Made by a program: the position numbers and the translations under genes
The notes under the pieces: model-generated
Database searches by the model: none
What the model was told of the DNA's origin: nothing
What the model saw: only the letters and a program-made list of their open reading frames with translations
Assembly: GCF_000717875.1 (NCBI RefSeq)
Contig: NZ_JOCT01000022.1
Coordinates: forward strand, 113,966-177,965
Direction: 5' to 3'
Length of the DNA: 64,000 nt
DNA from: Streptomyces sp. NRRL S-455
Lineage (GTDB): Bacteria > Actinomycetota > Actinomycetes > Streptomycetales > Streptomycetaceae
Part shown: positions 1 to 9,686 of the stretch, piece after piece
Position numbering within the stretch: the first letter of the stretch is position 1
Layout: the number at the start of each line of letters is the position of its first letter

Positions 1-3000
1 ACCGCGGACCAGGGGTCGTCGGAGGCCGGGAAACCCACGAAGATCCCGGAGTTGTCGTCGCCCCGCATCTTCCAGTCGAGCTTCAGCGAGTACGACTTCA
101 GCTCCTTGGCCTGGTACCAGAGCAGACCCATGCCGCCCTCGGACTCCATCACGCCGTCCTTGACGACGAACTTGCCGGGCCCGGCCTGCTTCCAGCCGTC
201 CAGGGTCTGGCCGTTGAAGATCTTCCGGTAGTCCTTGCCCGGCTTGCAGTCCGCCTTCACCTGACCGGTGGCGTACTGCAGGCCGCCGAGCAGGTGGGCG
301 CGGAAGGCCTCCTCGGCGTAGGACTCCTTGGTGTGTCCGCCGCCGGTGTAGAAGGAGCGTCCGCCGCCGTAGCTCTGGCACCAGGCGATCGGGTGGTCGC
401 CCTTCATGTTCCCGCCCTGGTAGGTGGTCTCGTCCAGGGTGGCGAGGACCTTGGCCTGCTCACGCGGGTTGGTGCGGTAGTTGTACCACTCGTCGGTGCG
501 CTCCCAGGCGTCGCCCAGGTGCGCGGTGGACGGGTGGTCGTGGTCCTCGACTCGGACGGTGGCCTTCTGGATGGCCGGGTGCGAGTCGAAGTAGGCGCCG
601 ACGAGGCCGCCGTAGAACTCCCAGTCGTACTCGGTGTCGGCGGCGGCGTGGATGCCCAGGTAGCCGCCGCCGTTCTTCACGTAGTTCTCGAACGCCTGCT
701 GCTGCTCGGCGTTGAGGACGTCACCGGTGGTGGACAGGAAGGCCACCGCGTCGTACTTGGCGAGGTTGGCCGTGGTGAACTGCCTGGCCTCCTCGGTGGC
801 GTCGACCGTGATGCCGGCCGGGCCGCCGATCTCCTTCAGCGCGGCGATGCCGGCCGGGATGGAGTCGTGGCGGAATCCGGCGGTCTTGGAGAAGACCAGG
901 ACCTTCTTGCCGCCCTTGAACGGCTCCTTGGAGAACTCGAAGTCGTCCACGTCGAACAGCGCGCCCTCGCCGCCCTTGAAGACCAGGTAGATCTCCGTGG
1001 TGCGCTTGGGCAGGGCCCGCAGCGGCACGTCGACGTTCTGGAAGGTCTCCCAGCCGCCGGTCGGCGGGATGTACGCGGAGCCGTGCAGCGGCCCGTCGGG
1101 CGAGCCGGTACGCAGCTCGATGAAGCCGCCCGCGCCGCCGGAGGAGGCCCGCACGGTCATCTTCCTCTGCCCGTCGAACCGGTAGGGGGTGAAGGAGATC
1201 CAGTCGCCGTCGTTGATGTCGCCGACGGTCTTGCCGCCGTTGGCGCCGGTCTTGTCGATGACCGACACGCCCGACTGGGTGGAGAAGTGCTCGCCCTGGC
1301 GGTGCAGCGGCTGGAGCACGGCGCGGGCGGTGCCGGTCAGCGCCTCCTGGCCGTTCGCCCCGCCGTCGGTGTAACTGGCGCCGACGACGCCGTAGATGTT
1401 GGCGTTGGGGTCGTGCCCGCCGTCACCGGGGGGCGGCTTCAGGGTGCCCTCGCAGCCCATCTCGCTGGTCAGCTCGTGGGCGTGGGAGTCGTGGCCGAGG
1501 CTGTAGACGACCTTGACCTTGGAGCAGTCGACCGTCTCCTCGGGGTCGGTGACGGTCACCTTGAACGGGACGGGCTTGCCGAACTCGGCCATGCTTCCGT
1601 TGCCCGGGACGTCGATCCTCACCTTGGGTTCGGTGTTGCCGACGACGATCCGGATGCTGGCGTTGCCGGTGTTGCCCTCGGGGTCCCTGGCGGTGAAGGT
1701 GGCGCTGTAGGTGCCTGCCTTCTTGTACTTGTGGGTGGGGTTGAGGCCCTCGCCCTTGGTACCGTCGCCGAAGTCCCAGCTGTAGGTGAGGTTCGTGGAG
1801 TCGGCGTCCTTGGCGGAGCCGGTGAACTTGACCTTCAGGCCTGCCGCGCCGGACGTCTTGTCGGCGCTCACCTCGGCGACCGGCGAGAAGCCGTCCTCGG
1901 CGCTCTCGATCCGGTACAGCGCGGAGTTCTCGTCGCCCTGGAACCAGGAGACGCCGTAGTCGAGGACGTAGAGCGCCCCGTCGGGGCCGAACTCCATGTC
2001 CATGATCTGGGTGCCGGTCCAAGGGAAGTCGTTGATCTTCGCGACCGAGCCGTCCCCGTTCTGCTCGATCCGCTTGATCCACCGGCGGCCGAACTCACCG
2101 GCGAAGAAGTCACCGTCGTACGCCTCGGGGAACTTCACGCTGGAGTCGAGATCGGGGTCGTAGCGGTAGACCGGGCCGGCCATCGGGGACTCCGAGCCGT
2201 CGCCGAACTCGGGCACGGAGCCGCCGTCGTACGGGATCCAGGCGGCCTGCGCGGGCGGCAGGTCGACGAGGCCCGTGTTGTGCGGCGAGGTGTTCTTCGG
2301 GGCGGCGCAGTCGAACTTCTCGCCGGACTCCTTGGTGGCGAAGTCGTAGTCGACGTAGGCGTCGTTGTTCCCGGTGCAGAAGGGCCAGCCGAAGTTGGCC
2401 GCCTTGGTCACCTTGGCGAACTCGACCTGCCCCGCCGGTCCGCGCTTCGGGTCGGCGGCGCCGGCGTCGGGGCCGTAGTCACCGACGTACACGATGCCGG
2501 TCTTGTCGTCGACGCTCATCCGGAACGGGTTGCGCAGGCCCATCGCGTAGATCTCGGGGCGGGTCTTCTCGGTGCCCGGGGCGAAGAGGTTGCCCTCCGG
2601 GATCGTGTACGAGCCGTCCTCGGCGACCTTGATGCGGAGGATCTTGCCGCGCAGGTCGTTGGTGTTGGCGGAGCTGCGGCGGGCGTCGAAGGCGGGGTTG
2701 CGGCCCTCGCGGTCGTCGATCGGCGTGTAGCCGTCTGAGGCGAAGGGGTTGGTGTCGTCGCCGGTCGACAGGTAGAGGTTGCCGTCCGCGTCGAAGTCGA
2801 TGTCGCCGCCGACGTGGCAGCAGGTGCCGCGGGAGGCCGCGACGTCGATGACCTTCTTCTCGCTGGCCGTGTTCAGCGTGCCGTTGGCGTTGAGGACGAA
2901 GCGGGAGAGGCGGTTGACGCCGTCGAACTTCTTGAAGTCCTCGGCGGTCCCGGTCTCCGGTGCGTCGCCCGCGGGGGTGTCGAGCGGCGGGGCGTAGTAG

Positions 3001-3401
3001 AGGTAGATCGCCCGGTTGTTCTTGAAGTCCGGGTCGACGCCGACGCCCTGGAGGCCTTCCTCGTCATGGGTGTAGACGGGGATCTTGCCGGCGATCTTGG
3101 TGACGCCGCCCTGGTCGGTGAGGCGCAGCGTGCCGTCGCGCGAGGTGTGCAGGACGCTGCGGTCGGGGAGCACGGCGAGCGACATCGGCTCGCCCGTCTC
3201 GGGTTCGCCCTTGGCGAGTGGCACCTGCTGGAACTGGCCTTCCGCGGCGGCCGGTTCGTCGTGCTCCGGGTGGCCGGGGTGGGCGCCGGCCACGGTGGCC
3301 GGGGTGCCCACGGCCAGGAGCAGGCCGGTGAACAGGGCGAGGCTGGTGCGGAGTGCGGGGCGCCTCGGGGCGCGGGGGCTTCCTGGTCTGGTTCTGTGCA
3401 C
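1..3401 (-). CDS. Secreted multidomain protein: sugar dehydrogenase, PKD, ThuA and DUF1080 domains (3' end outside window)
   Basis: The frame is open for 1133 codons and runs off the left edge. The GTG start at 3401 sits behind a GGAGGGA ribosome site and begins an Arg-rich signal peptide. Domains in order: glucose/sorbosone-dehydrogenase propeller (about residues 70-480, with GLQGVGVDPDF and CCHVGGDIDFDADGNLY); PKD domain (about 510-583); a CBM6-like beta-sandwich (about 690-818); ThuA domain (about 830-1043, with FRHDS and YLGIHAAADTEYDW); and the start of a DUF1080/3-keto-disaccharide hydrolase domain (YRKIFNGQTLDGW, from about 1058). ThuA and DUF1080 families are linked to 3-keto-sugar catabolism. 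Placement next to the sugar operon supports extracellular glycoside oxidation and cleavage, but the substrate is unknown. A terminator separates it from the operon upstream, so it is probably transcribed on its own. Confidence 0.9.
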   Translation of the reverse strand, partial: MHRTRPGSPRAPRRPALRTSLALFTGLLLAVGTPATVAGAHPGHPEHDEPAAAEGQFQQVPLAKGEPETGEPMSLAVLPDRSVLHTSRDGTLRLTDQGGVTKIAGKIPVYTHDEEGLQGVGVDPDFKNNRAIYLYYAPPLDTPAGDAPETGTAEDFKKFDGVNRLSRFVLNANGTLNTASEKKVIDVAASRGTCCHVGGDIDFDADGNLYLSTGDDTNPFASDGYTPIDDREGRNPAFDARRSSANTNDLRGKILRIKVAEDGSYTIPEGNLFAPGTEKTRPEIYAMGLRNPFRMSVDDKTGIVYVGDYGPDAGAADPKRGPAGQVEFAKVTKAANFGWPFCTGNNDAYVDYDFATKESGEKFDCAAPKNTSPHNTGLVDLPPAQAAWIPYDGGSVPEFGDGSESPMAGPVYRYDPDLDSSVKFPEAYDGDFFAGEFGRRWIKRIEQNGDGSVAKINDFPWTGTQIMDMEFGPDGALYVLDYGVSWFQGDENSALYRIESAEDGFSPVAEVSADKTSGAAGLKVKFTGSAKDADSTNLTYSWDFGDGTKGEGLNPTHKYKKAGTYSATFTARDPEGNTGNASIRIVVGNTEPKVRIDVPGNGSMAEFGKPVPFKVTVTDPEETVDCSKVKVVYSLGHDSHAHELTSEMGCEGTLKPPPGDGGHDPNANIYGVVGASYTDGGANGQEALTGTARAVLQPLHRQGEHFSTQSGVSVIDKTGANGGKTVGDINDGDWISFTPYRFDGQRKMTVRASSGGAGGFIELRTGSPDGPLHGSAYIPPTGGWETFQNVDVPLRALPKRTTEIYLVFKGGEGALFDVDDFEFSKEPFKGGKKVLVFSKTAGFRHDSIPAGIAALKEIGGPAGITVDATEEARQFTTANLAKYDAVAFLSTTGDVLNAEQQQAFENYVKNGGGYLGIHAAADTEYDWEFYGGLVGAYFDSHPAIQKATVRVEDHDHPSTAHLGDAWERTDEWYNYRTNPREQAKVLATLDETTYQGGNMKGDHPIAWCQSYGGGRSFYTGGGHTKESYAEEAFRAHLLGGLQYATGQVKADCKPGKDYRKIFNGQTLDGWKQAGPGKFVVKDGVMESEGGMGLLWYQAKELKSYSLKLDWKMRGDDNSGIFVGFPASDDPWSA

Positions 3402-3610
3402 GAAGTCCCTCCGGGAACGGGGTGTGCCGTACGGGTGGGTGCGAAAACGTGCGGTGCGGGCGCCGGGGTGCGCCGTCACCCCGGAGGTGCGTGTATCCTG
3501 AACGCTTCAAGGACGGTAACCGCGTCCGTCCGGGACGAACACCCCTTGCGCCAGGGCCGGTTCACCTTTCTCCCAGCACAGGACAAAGCGGGATCGGTGC
3601 AGGCCGGAGG

Positions 3611-3636
3611 GGGGACCGGCGGTGGTGCCGGTCCCC
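3611..3636 (-). terminator. Terminator hairpin after the sugar operon
   Basis: The arms GGGGACCGGC and GCCGGTCCCC are perfect 10-bp complements around a 6-nt loop. The hairpin lies 28 nt past the stop codon of the TIM-barrel gene. There is no long T run, as is usual in Streptomyces. It separates the sugar operon from the ThuA/DUF1080 gene. Confidence 0.7.
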
Positions 3637-3663
3637 GTCCCCGACCTGCGCCGGGGGTGTGGC

Positions 3664-4662
3664 TCAGCTGTTGAACGCCGCGTCGAAGGACGCGCTGGGC
3701 GGTTCGAAGTCGAAGGCCTTCAGCCGGGTCAGCGCCTCGGGGGCACCTTGGAGCCGGTCCATGCCGGCGTCCTCCCACTCGACGGAGACCGGGCCCTGGT
3801 AGTCGATGGAGCGCAGCATCCGGAAGACGTCCTCCCAGGGGACGTCGCCGTGTCCCGCGGAGACGAAGTCCCAGCCGCGCCGCGGGTCGCCCCAGGGCAG
3901 GTGGGAGCCGAGCCGGCCGTTGCGTCCGTCGAGGCGCTTGCGGGCCTCCTTGCAGTCGACGTGGTAGATGCGGTCGCGGAAGTCCCACAGGAAGCCGACC
4001 GGGTCGAGGTCCTGCCACACGAAGTGGGAAGGGTCGAAGTTCAGCCCGAAGGCCGGGCGCCGGCCGACCGCTTCGAGGGCCTTCTGGGTCGTCCAGTAGT
4101 CGTAGGCGATCTCGCTGGGGTGGACCTCGTGCGCGAACCGCACGCCTTCGGTGTCGAAGACGTCGAGGATGGGGTTCCAGCGGTCGGCGAAGTCCTGGTA
4201 GCCGCGTTCGATCATGGCGTCGGGGGCGGGCGGGAACATGGCGACCAGGTGCCAGATGGCGGACCCGGTGAAGCCGATGACCGTGTCGACGCCGAAGGCG
4301 GCGGCGGCGCGGGCGGTGTCCTTCATGCGGTCCGCGGCCCGCCGCCGGACTCCTTCCGGGTCTCCGTCGCCCCACACCGCGTCCGGCAGGATCGCCTGGT
4401 GGCGTTCGTCGATGATGGCGTCGCAGACGGCCTGGCCGACCAGGTGGTTGGAGATGGCCCAGCACTTGAGGCCGTACTTGTCGAGGAGCTGGTGCCTCGA
4501 CTCCACGTACGAGGGATCGCTCAGCGCCTTGTCGACTTCGAAGTGGTCGCCCCAGCAGGCGAGTTCCAGGCCGTCGTAGCCGAAGTCGCGGGCCAGGCGG
4601 CAGACCTCCTCCAGGGGCAGGTCCGCCCACTGGCCGGTGAAGAGCGTGAAGGTGCGCGGCAT
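3664..4662 (-). CDS. Sugar phosphate isomerase/epimerase-like TIM-barrel protein
   Basis: This 332-residue protein belongs to the xylose-isomerase-like TIM-barrel superfamily (AP endonuclease 2 fold). Likely metal ligands are the Glu of FAHEVHPSE, the Asp/His of NFDPSHF, the His of IYHVDCKEA and the Glu of VSVEWED. The ATG at 4662 is chosen because the AGGAGGA site overlaps the upstream stop codon, so translation is probably coupled. Such proteins occur beside Gfo/Idh/MocA dehydrogenases in inositol-type and 3-keto-glycoside pathways. It may epimerise, isomerise or eliminate from the keto-sugar made by its neighbour. The exact reaction cannot be read from the sequence. Confidence 0.88.
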   Translation of the reverse strand: MPRTFTLFTGQWADLPLEEVCRLARDFGYDGLELACWGDHFEVDKALSDPSYVESRHQLLDKYGLKCWAISNHLVGQAVCDAIIDERHQAILPDAVWGDGDPEGVRRRAADRMKDTARAAAAFGVDTVIGFTGSAIWHLVAMFPPAPDAMIERGYQDFADRWNPILDVFDTEGVRFAHEVHPSEIAYDYWTTQKALEAVGRRPAFGLNFDPSHFVWQDLDPVGFLWDFRDRIYHVDCKEARKRLDGRNGRLGSHLPWGDPRRGWDFVSAGHGDVPWEDVFRMLRSIDYQGPVSVEWEDAGMDRLQGAPEALTRLKAFDFEPPSASFDAAFNS

Positions 4663-4676
4663 CGAGACGGTCCTCC

Positions 4677-5888
4677 TCAGAACGAGATCGGCGTGTAGAC
4701 GGAGTTCTTCCCGGCGCTCTCCTCGACCGCGGCGAGGACGCGCTGCACCTGCAGCCCGTCGGCGAAGGACGGTTCGGGGCTGCGGCCCTCGGCGATGGCG
4801 TGGACGAGGTCGCGGGCCTGGTGGACGAAGGTGTGCTCGTAGCCGAGGCCGTGGCCCGGCGGCCACCAGGCGTCCAGGTAGGGGTGGTCGGGTTCGGTGA
4901 CGAGGATCCGGCGGAAGCCGGCCTCCGCGCCGGGCTGGGTGCCGTCGTGGAAGGACAGCTCGTTGAGCCGCTCCAGATCGAAGGCGAGCGAACCGCGCTC
5001 GCCGTTGAGTTCGATGCGCAGGGCGTTCTTGCGGCCGGTGGCGTAGCGGGTGGCCTCGAAGGAGGCGAGGGCACCGGAGGGGAAGCGGGCCGTGAAGAGG
5101 GCCGCGTCGTCCACGGTGACCTCGCCGGTGCCGGCCGACGGGGCGGCGGACAGCCCGCTGGTGGCGCCGGTCGGCAGGGGCCGTTCCCGTACGAAGGTCT
5201 CCGTCAGCGCCGAGACGCCCGCCAGCCGCTCCCCCGTCAGGTACTGCGCGAGGTCGATGATGTGCGCGCCCAGGTCGCCGAGCGAGCCCGAGCCTGCCTG
5301 GTCCTTGCGCAGCCGCCACGTCAGCGGGAACTCCGGGTCGATCAGCCAGTCCTGGAGGTACGTCACGCGCACGTGCCTCAGCCTGCCGAGACGGCCCTCG
5401 GCCACCATCCGCCGGGCCTGGGCGGTGGCCGGCACCCGGCGGTAGTTGAAGCCCACCATCGCCACCTGCCCGCGTGCACGCGCCTCCTCGGCCGCCCGCG
5501 CCATCGAGGTGGCCTCCTCGACGGTGTTGGCGAGGGGCTTCTCGCACAGCACGTGCTTGCCGGCGGCCAGGGCTGCCAGCGCGATCTCGGCGTGGGTGTC
5601 GCCGGGGGTGCAGATGTCGACGAGATCGATGTCGTCCCGTTCGACGAGGGCCCGCCAGTCGGTCTCGACGGACGCCCAGCCGTGCCGGTCGGCCGCCGCC
5701 TGCGCGGCGGACCGGTCCCGCCCGCAGATCACGGCCTGCACGGGGTTCAGCGGCAGGTCGAAGACGCGGCCCGCGGTGCGCCAGCCCTGGGAGTGGGCGG
5801 CGCCCATGAAGGCGTAGCCCACCATTCCCACGCGCAGGGGTGGCTTGCCTGCCTCGGTCCCTTCTGGCTGCGCTTGCGGCTGTCCCAT
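4677..5888 (-). CDS. Gfo/Idh/MocA family NAD(P)-dependent oxidoreductase
   Basis: This 403-residue protein has an N-terminal Rossmann fold ([12 protein letters not shown], residues 21-32), the family's EKP motif (116-118) and a probable catalytic HIIDLAQ segment (His209, Asp212). The ATG at 5888 follows AGGAGGA at 8-nt spacing. A longer upstream start exists but lacks a better site. The family oxidises a sugar or cyclitol hydroxyl, often at C3. Here the gene lies between an ABC sugar importer and a TIM-barrel gene, so it is probably the first intracellular oxidation step of this pathway. The glycoside-3-dehydrogenase assignment is inference from context. Confidence 0.92.
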   Translation of the reverse strand: MGQPQAQPEGTEAGKPPLRVGMVGYAFMGAAHSQGWRTAGRVFDLPLNPVQAVICGRDRSAAQAAADRHGWASVETDWRALVERDDIDLVDICTPGDTHAEIALAALAAGKHVLCEKPLANTVEEATSMARAAEEARARGQVAMVGFNYRRVPATAQARRMVAEGRLGRLRHVRVTYLQDWLIDPEFPLTWRLRKDQAGSGSLGDLGAHIIDLAQYLTGERLAGVSALTETFVRERPLPTGATSGLSAAPSAGTGEVTVDDAALFTARFPSGALASFEATRYATGRKNALRIELNGERGSLAFDLERLNELSFHDGTQPGAEAGFRRILVTEPDHPYLDAWWPPGHGLGYEHTFVHQARDLVHAIAEGRSPEPSFADGLQVQRVLAAVEESAGKNSVYTPISF

Positions 5889-5943
5889 ACGGGTGTCCTC
5901 CTCGTCCTGGTCGGGGTGGCGCACGTGGGGGGTGCGGGCGGAA

Positions 5944-6990
5944 TCACTTGAAGCCGGTGGGCATGTACTGGTCGACGTTGGTCTTGTCGACGACGGCCGA
6001 GTAGAGCGTGATCGACGCGGGGATCTCGAACTCGGCCATGCCGCCGATGCCCTTGCCCTGGCCGAGGGCGCGGGCGAGGTCGATAGCGGAGGCGGCCATG
6101 GTCGGCGGGTAGAGCACCGTCGCCTTGAGCACCCCGTTGTCCTGCTCGATGGCCTGGAAGGCGGAGAGCGCGCCGGCGCCGCCGACCATGAGGAAGTCGT
6201 CCCGTCCGGCCTGCTCGATGGCGCGCAGCGCGCCGACGCCCTGGTCGTCGTCGTGGTTCCACAGCGCGTCGAACTTCGACTGGGCCTGGAGCAGTTGGGC
6301 CATCTTGGCCTGCCCGGACTCGACGGTGAACTCGGCGGCCTGGCGGGCGACCTTCTTGATGTTGGGGTAGTTCTTCAGGGCGTCGTCGAAACCCTTGGTG
6401 CGCTGCTTGGTCAGCTCGAGGTTGTCCAGGCCGGCCAGTTCGATGACGCGGGCGTCGGACTTGCCCTTCAGCTTCTCGCCGATGTAGTGGCCGGCGTTGA
6501 GGCCCATGCCGTAGTTGTCGCCGCCGATCCAGCAGCGGTAGGCCTGCGGGGTGTTGAAGATCCGGTCGAGGTTGACGACCGGGATGCCGGCGCGCATCGC
6601 CTTCAGGCCGACCTGGGTGAGGGCCTTGCCGTCGGCGGGCAGCACGACCAGGACGTCGACCTTCTTGTTGATGAGGGTCTCGATCTGGCCGATCTGCTGG
6701 GCGGTGTCGTTGGAGCCCTCGGTGATCTCCAGGGTGACGTCGGAGTACTTCTCGGCGCGGCTCTTGGCGTTGTCGTTGATGGCGTTGAGCCAGCCGTGGT
6801 CGGCCTGCGGGCCGGCGAAGCCGATGGTGACCCGCTTGCCGGGCTTGTCGTCGGCGGCCGGCTGGTTGTTGCCGGCCGGTTCGTCCTTGGAGTCGGACGG
6901 CTCGTTGCTCGTGCACCCCGTGAGGAGGGCACCGGCGGAGACGGCGGCGGCTCCGAAGAGCAGCCCTCTGCGGCTCGTGATCTCTGTCAT
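5944..6990 (-). CDS. Sugar ABC transporter substrate-binding lipoprotein
   Basis: This is a 348-residue periplasmic-binding-protein type 1 (RbsB-like) solute receptor. The N-terminus carries a twin-arginine motif (SRRGLLFG, Arg7-Arg8) and a lipobox LLTGC with Cys26, so it is likely exported by Tat and lipid-anchored. After a charged, Asn-rich linker the mature domain begins RVTIGFAGPQADHGW. It includes INKKVDVLVVLPADG and the hinge/ligand segment SKFDALWNHDDDQG, which are typical of ribose/galactose-type receptors. It lies 17 nt downstream of the permease gene. The ligand is unknown. The catabolic genes suggest a glycoside or unusual hexose rather than ribose. Confidence 0.95.
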   Translation of the reverse strand: MTEITSRRGLLFGAAAVSAGALLTGCTSNEPSDSKDEPAGNNQPAADDKPGKRVTIGFAGPQADHGWLNAINDNAKSRAEKYSDVTLEITEGSNDTAQQIGQIETLINKKVDVLVVLPADGKALTQVGLKAMRAGIPVVNLDRIFNTPQAYRCWIGGDNYGMGLNAGHYIGEKLKGKSDARVIELAGLDNLELTKQRTKGFDDALKNYPNIKKVARQAAEFTVESGQAKMAQLLQAQSKFDALWNHDDDQGVGALRAIEQAGRDDFLMVGGAGALSAFQAIEQDNGVLKATVLYPPTMAASAIDLARALGQGKGIGGMAEFEIPASITLYSAVVDKTNVDQYMPTGFK

Positions 6991-7007
6991 GGCGGGGAAC
7001 CCTTTCC

Positions 7008-8027
7008 TCAGGTCGTGCTCGCGGTACGTCGTTGGACCAGCACGGCGGCGACGATGATCGCTCCCTTGGCGATCTGCTGGACGTCGCTCTGCAGGTTGTT
7101 CAGGGCGAAGATGTTGGTGATCGTGGTGAAGATCAGGACGCCGAGGACGGATCCGACGATGGTGCCCCGGCCGCCGGTGAGCAGCGTCCCACCGATGATC
7201 GCGGCGGCGATGGCGTCGAGTTCGTAGAGGTTGCCGTTGGTGTTCTGGCCGGAGCCGGCCAGGACGATCAGCAGGAAGGCGGCGATACCGCAGCACAGCC
7301 CGGACAGCAGGTACAGGTAGAGCCGCTGGCGGCGGACGTCGATGCCGGCGAGCCGGGCGGCCTCCGGGTTGCCCCCGACGGCGACCGTGCGGCGGCCGAA
7401 GGTGGTGCGGTTGAGCACCAGCCAGCCGATGACCGTGACCACGGCGAAGACCAGCACCAGGGGTGGGATGCCGAGGACGTAGGCGTCGCGCTCCCCCAGG
7501 TCGAGGACGGACGGCACGGTGACGATCTGCGTCTTGCCGTCGGTGATCTGCAGGGCGAGGCCACGGGCGGAGGCCAGCATGGCGAGAGTGGCGATGAACG
7601 GCACCATCGCGCCGTATGCGATGAGCACCCCGTTGACCAGGCCGCAGCCGACTCCGACCACGACCGCCGTGAAGAGGATGCCGGTGAAGCCGTACTCCTG
7701 GGTGGCGACGGTGGTCGCCCACACCGAGGCGAGGGCGACGATCGCGCCGACGGACAGGTCGATGCCGCCGGAGACGATGACGAAGGTCATGCCGACGGTG
7801 ACGACGCCGATGACGGACGCCTGAGTGAGCACCAGTTGCAGGTTGCGGGTGTCGAGGAACTCGTCGGGCTTGGTGATGCCGCCGATGAGCACCAGCACGG
7901 CGAGCACGCCGAGCAGGGAGAGGGTGCGGACGTCGGCGCGGGCCATCAGGCCACGCCAGGCGGGGGGCTGGGCCTGGGACACCTTCGCGGTGCTGCTGTC
8001 CCGCGGCGGGGAGACGGGCTGCGTCAT
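7008..8027 (-). CDS. Sugar ABC transporter permease, RbsC type
   Basis: This 339-residue integral membrane protein has about eight to ten hydrophobic helices. It also shows the BPD_transp_2 signature region: GMTFVIVSGGIDLSVGAI, and GGNPEAARLAGIDV near the coupling helix. The ATG overlaps the stop codon of the ATPase gene by 4 nt (ATGA), which indicates translational coupling. It would form a homodimeric channel with the upstream double-domain ATPase and receive substrate from the Tat lipoprotein encoded just downstream. Confidence 0.95.
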   Translation of the reverse strand: MTQPVSPPRDSSTAKVSQAQPPAWRGLMARADVRTLSLLGVLAVLVLIGGITKPDEFLDTRNLQLVLTQASVIGVVTVGMTFVIVSGGIDLSVGAIVALASVWATTVATQEYGFTGILFTAVVVGVGCGLVNGVLIAYGAMVPFIATLAMLASARGLALQITDGKTQIVTVPSVLDLGERDAYVLGIPPLVLVFAVVTVIGWLVLNRTTFGRRTVAVGGNPEAARLAGIDVRRQRLYLYLLSGLCCGIAAFLLIVLAGSGQNTNGNLYELDAIAAAIIGGTLLTGGRGTIVGSVLGVLIFTTITNIFALNNLQSDVQQIAKGAIIVAAVLVQRRTASTT

Positions 8028-9541
8028 GACACCGGGCTTCCTTCCATGACCAGGTCGAGTACGCGGTGTTCGTCGAGTTCGCGCGCGGGTGCCGTGTGGA
8101 CGACGCGGCCCTCGCGCAGCACCAGCACGCGGTCGGCGAGGCCGAGCACCTCGGGCACCTCGCTGGAGACCAGCAGCACGGCGAGACCCTCGTCGGCCAG
8201 CCGGCGGATGACCGCGTAGAGCTCGGCGCGGGCGCCGACGTCGACGCCGCGGGTGGGTTCGTCTAGCAGCAGCACCTTGCAGCCGCGCAGCAGCCAGCGG
8301 GCGAGCACGGCCTTCTGCTGGTTGCCGCCGGACAGGGTGCGCACGGGAACCGACGGGTTGTCGGGCCGGAGCGACAGCTCGCGGGTCGCGGCCCGGGCGG
8401 CGCCCAGTTCGGCGCCCCGGTCGATCCAGCCGCCGCGCGAGAAGCGGGACATGGAGGAGACCGACACGTTGCGGGTGACGGACTCCAGCATCAGCAGGGC
8501 CTGCGCCTTGCGCTCCTCGGGGGCGAGCCCGAGCCCGGCCCGGACGGCGGCCCGGACGCTGCCGGGCTTCAAGGGCCTGCCGTCGACGAGCACCTGACCG
8601 GACGTCGGCTTCCGGGCGCCGTAGACGGTCTCCAGGATCTCGGAGCGGCCCGAGCCGACGAGTCCGGCGAGACCGACGATCTCACCCGGCCGCACCTCCA
8701 GGTCGAGGGTCTCGAACTCCCCCTGCCGGGACAGCCCCTTGACTTTCAGGACCGGCTCGCCGGGCGGCGGGGAGACGGGCCGGCCGGGGAAGACGTACTC
8801 GACGTTGCGGCCGGTCATCAGGGCGACGACCTCACGGGTCGGGGTCGCTTTCGCGGGGAGCCCGTTCGCGACGGCCCGGCCGTCCTTCAGGACGGTCACC
8901 CGGTCGCCGATGCGGCGGATCTCCTCCAGGCGGTGGGAGATGTACACGACGGCGACGCCGGCGGCGGTGAGGTCGCCGACGATACGGAAGAGGTTGTCGA
9001 CCTCGTCCGGGTCGAGGGCGGCGGACGGCTCGTCCATGACGATGAGCCGCACGTCATGGGAGAGCGCCCGGGCCATGGACACGATCTGCTGCTGCGCCGC
9101 CGACAACTCCCCGACGAGCCGGGCGGGGTCGATCTCCGCATGGCCGAGTCGCTTCAGCAGGGAGGCGGTCGAGGCCCGGGCCGCCTTCCCCCGCACGACG
9201 AACCCCGCGGCGGTCGGCTCGTGCCCCAGATGCACGTTCTCGGCGACCGACAGGTGCTCCACCAGGTCGAGTTCCTGGTAGATGGTGGCGATGCCGAGGC
9301 GCATGGCGGCGATCGGTGAGCGGAGGGCGACCTCCTCGCCGCGCCACCGGAGGCGGCCGGTGTCGGGCTGGTGGGCGCCGGCGAGGACCTTGATGAGGGT
9401 CGACTTGCCTGCGCCGTTCTGGCCGAGGAGGCAGTGCACCTCGCCGGCCTGGACGTCGAGGTCGACGCCGTCGAGGGCCCGGACTCCGGGGAACGACTTG
9501 GTGATGCCGGACATGCTGAGCAGCGGTGGTTCTGGTGCCAT
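8024..9541 (-). CDS. Sugar ABC transporter ATP-binding protein, RbsA type (two ATPase domains)
   Basis: This 505-residue protein carries two fused ABC ATPase domains, as in the ribose/galactose CUT2 family. The first Walker A is GQNGAGKST (residues 40-48), with Walker B LIVMDEPSAALD. The second domain has a degenerate P-loop region (GLAGLVGSGRSE) and an LSGGNQQK signature. Asymmetric nucleotide sites of this kind are normal in CUT2 ATPases. The protein energises the permease encoded next to it. Just upstream lies a 145-nt spacer with two pairs of 16-bp direct repeats, which probably contains the operon's control region. Confidence 0.95.
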   Translation of the reverse strand: MAPEPPLLSMSGITKSFPGVRALDGVDLDVQAGEVHCLLGQNGAGKSTLIKVLAGAHQPDTGRLRWRGEEVALRSPIAAMRLGIATIYQELDLVEHLSVAENVHLGHEPTAAGFVVRGKAARASTASLLKRLGHAEIDPARLVGELSAAQQQIVSMARALSHDVRLIVMDEPSAALDPDEVDNLFRIVGDLTAAGVAVVYISHRLEEIRRIGDRVTVLKDGRAVANGLPAKATPTREVVALMTGRNVEYVFPGRPVSPPPGEPVLKVKGLSRQGEFETLDLEVRPGEIVGLAGLVGSGRSEILETVYGARKPTSGQVLVDGRPLKPGSVRAAVRAGLGLAPEERKAQALLMLESVTRNVSVSSMSRFSRGGWIDRGAELGAARAATRELSLRPDNPSVPVRTLSGGNQQKAVLARWLLRGCKVLLLDEPTRGVDVGARAELYAVIRRLADEGLAVLLVSSEVPEVLGLADRVLVLREGRVVHTAPARELDEHRVLDLVMEGSPVS

Positions 9542-9579
9542 GCGAATTCCCCTTGGCGGGCGGGCCGGTGTCAGGGCGC

Positions 9580-9676
9580 TTGTCGAGCAGGCGTGTTGTC
9601 GAGCAGGCGTGTTCAGGTGCAGGGCAGAGCAGGGCGCTGTGCTGGTGAGCCGTGCTGGTACTGGTGAGCCGTGCTG
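9580..9676. repeat. Two pairs of 16-bp direct repeats upstream of the sugar ABC operon
   Basis: TTGTCGAGCAGGCGTG occurs twice head to tail (9580-9595, 9596-9611). CTGGTGAGCCGTGCTG occurs twice with a 3-nt gap (9642-9657, 9661-9676). They fill most of the spacer between the ROK regulator and the ATPase start. Tandem sites with regular spacing in a promoter region may be regulator binding sites, possibly for the ROK protein. They could equally be recent local duplications. Confidence 0.6.
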
Positions 9677-9686
9677 TGGAAAGGGA

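Noticed and set aside
294..2738. 814-codon open frame on the plus strand opposite the ThuA-domain protein
   Set aside because: It is a low-complexity Val/Gly/Leu/Ala-rich antisense shadow typical of high-GC coding DNA. The minus-strand frame shows continuous known domains.
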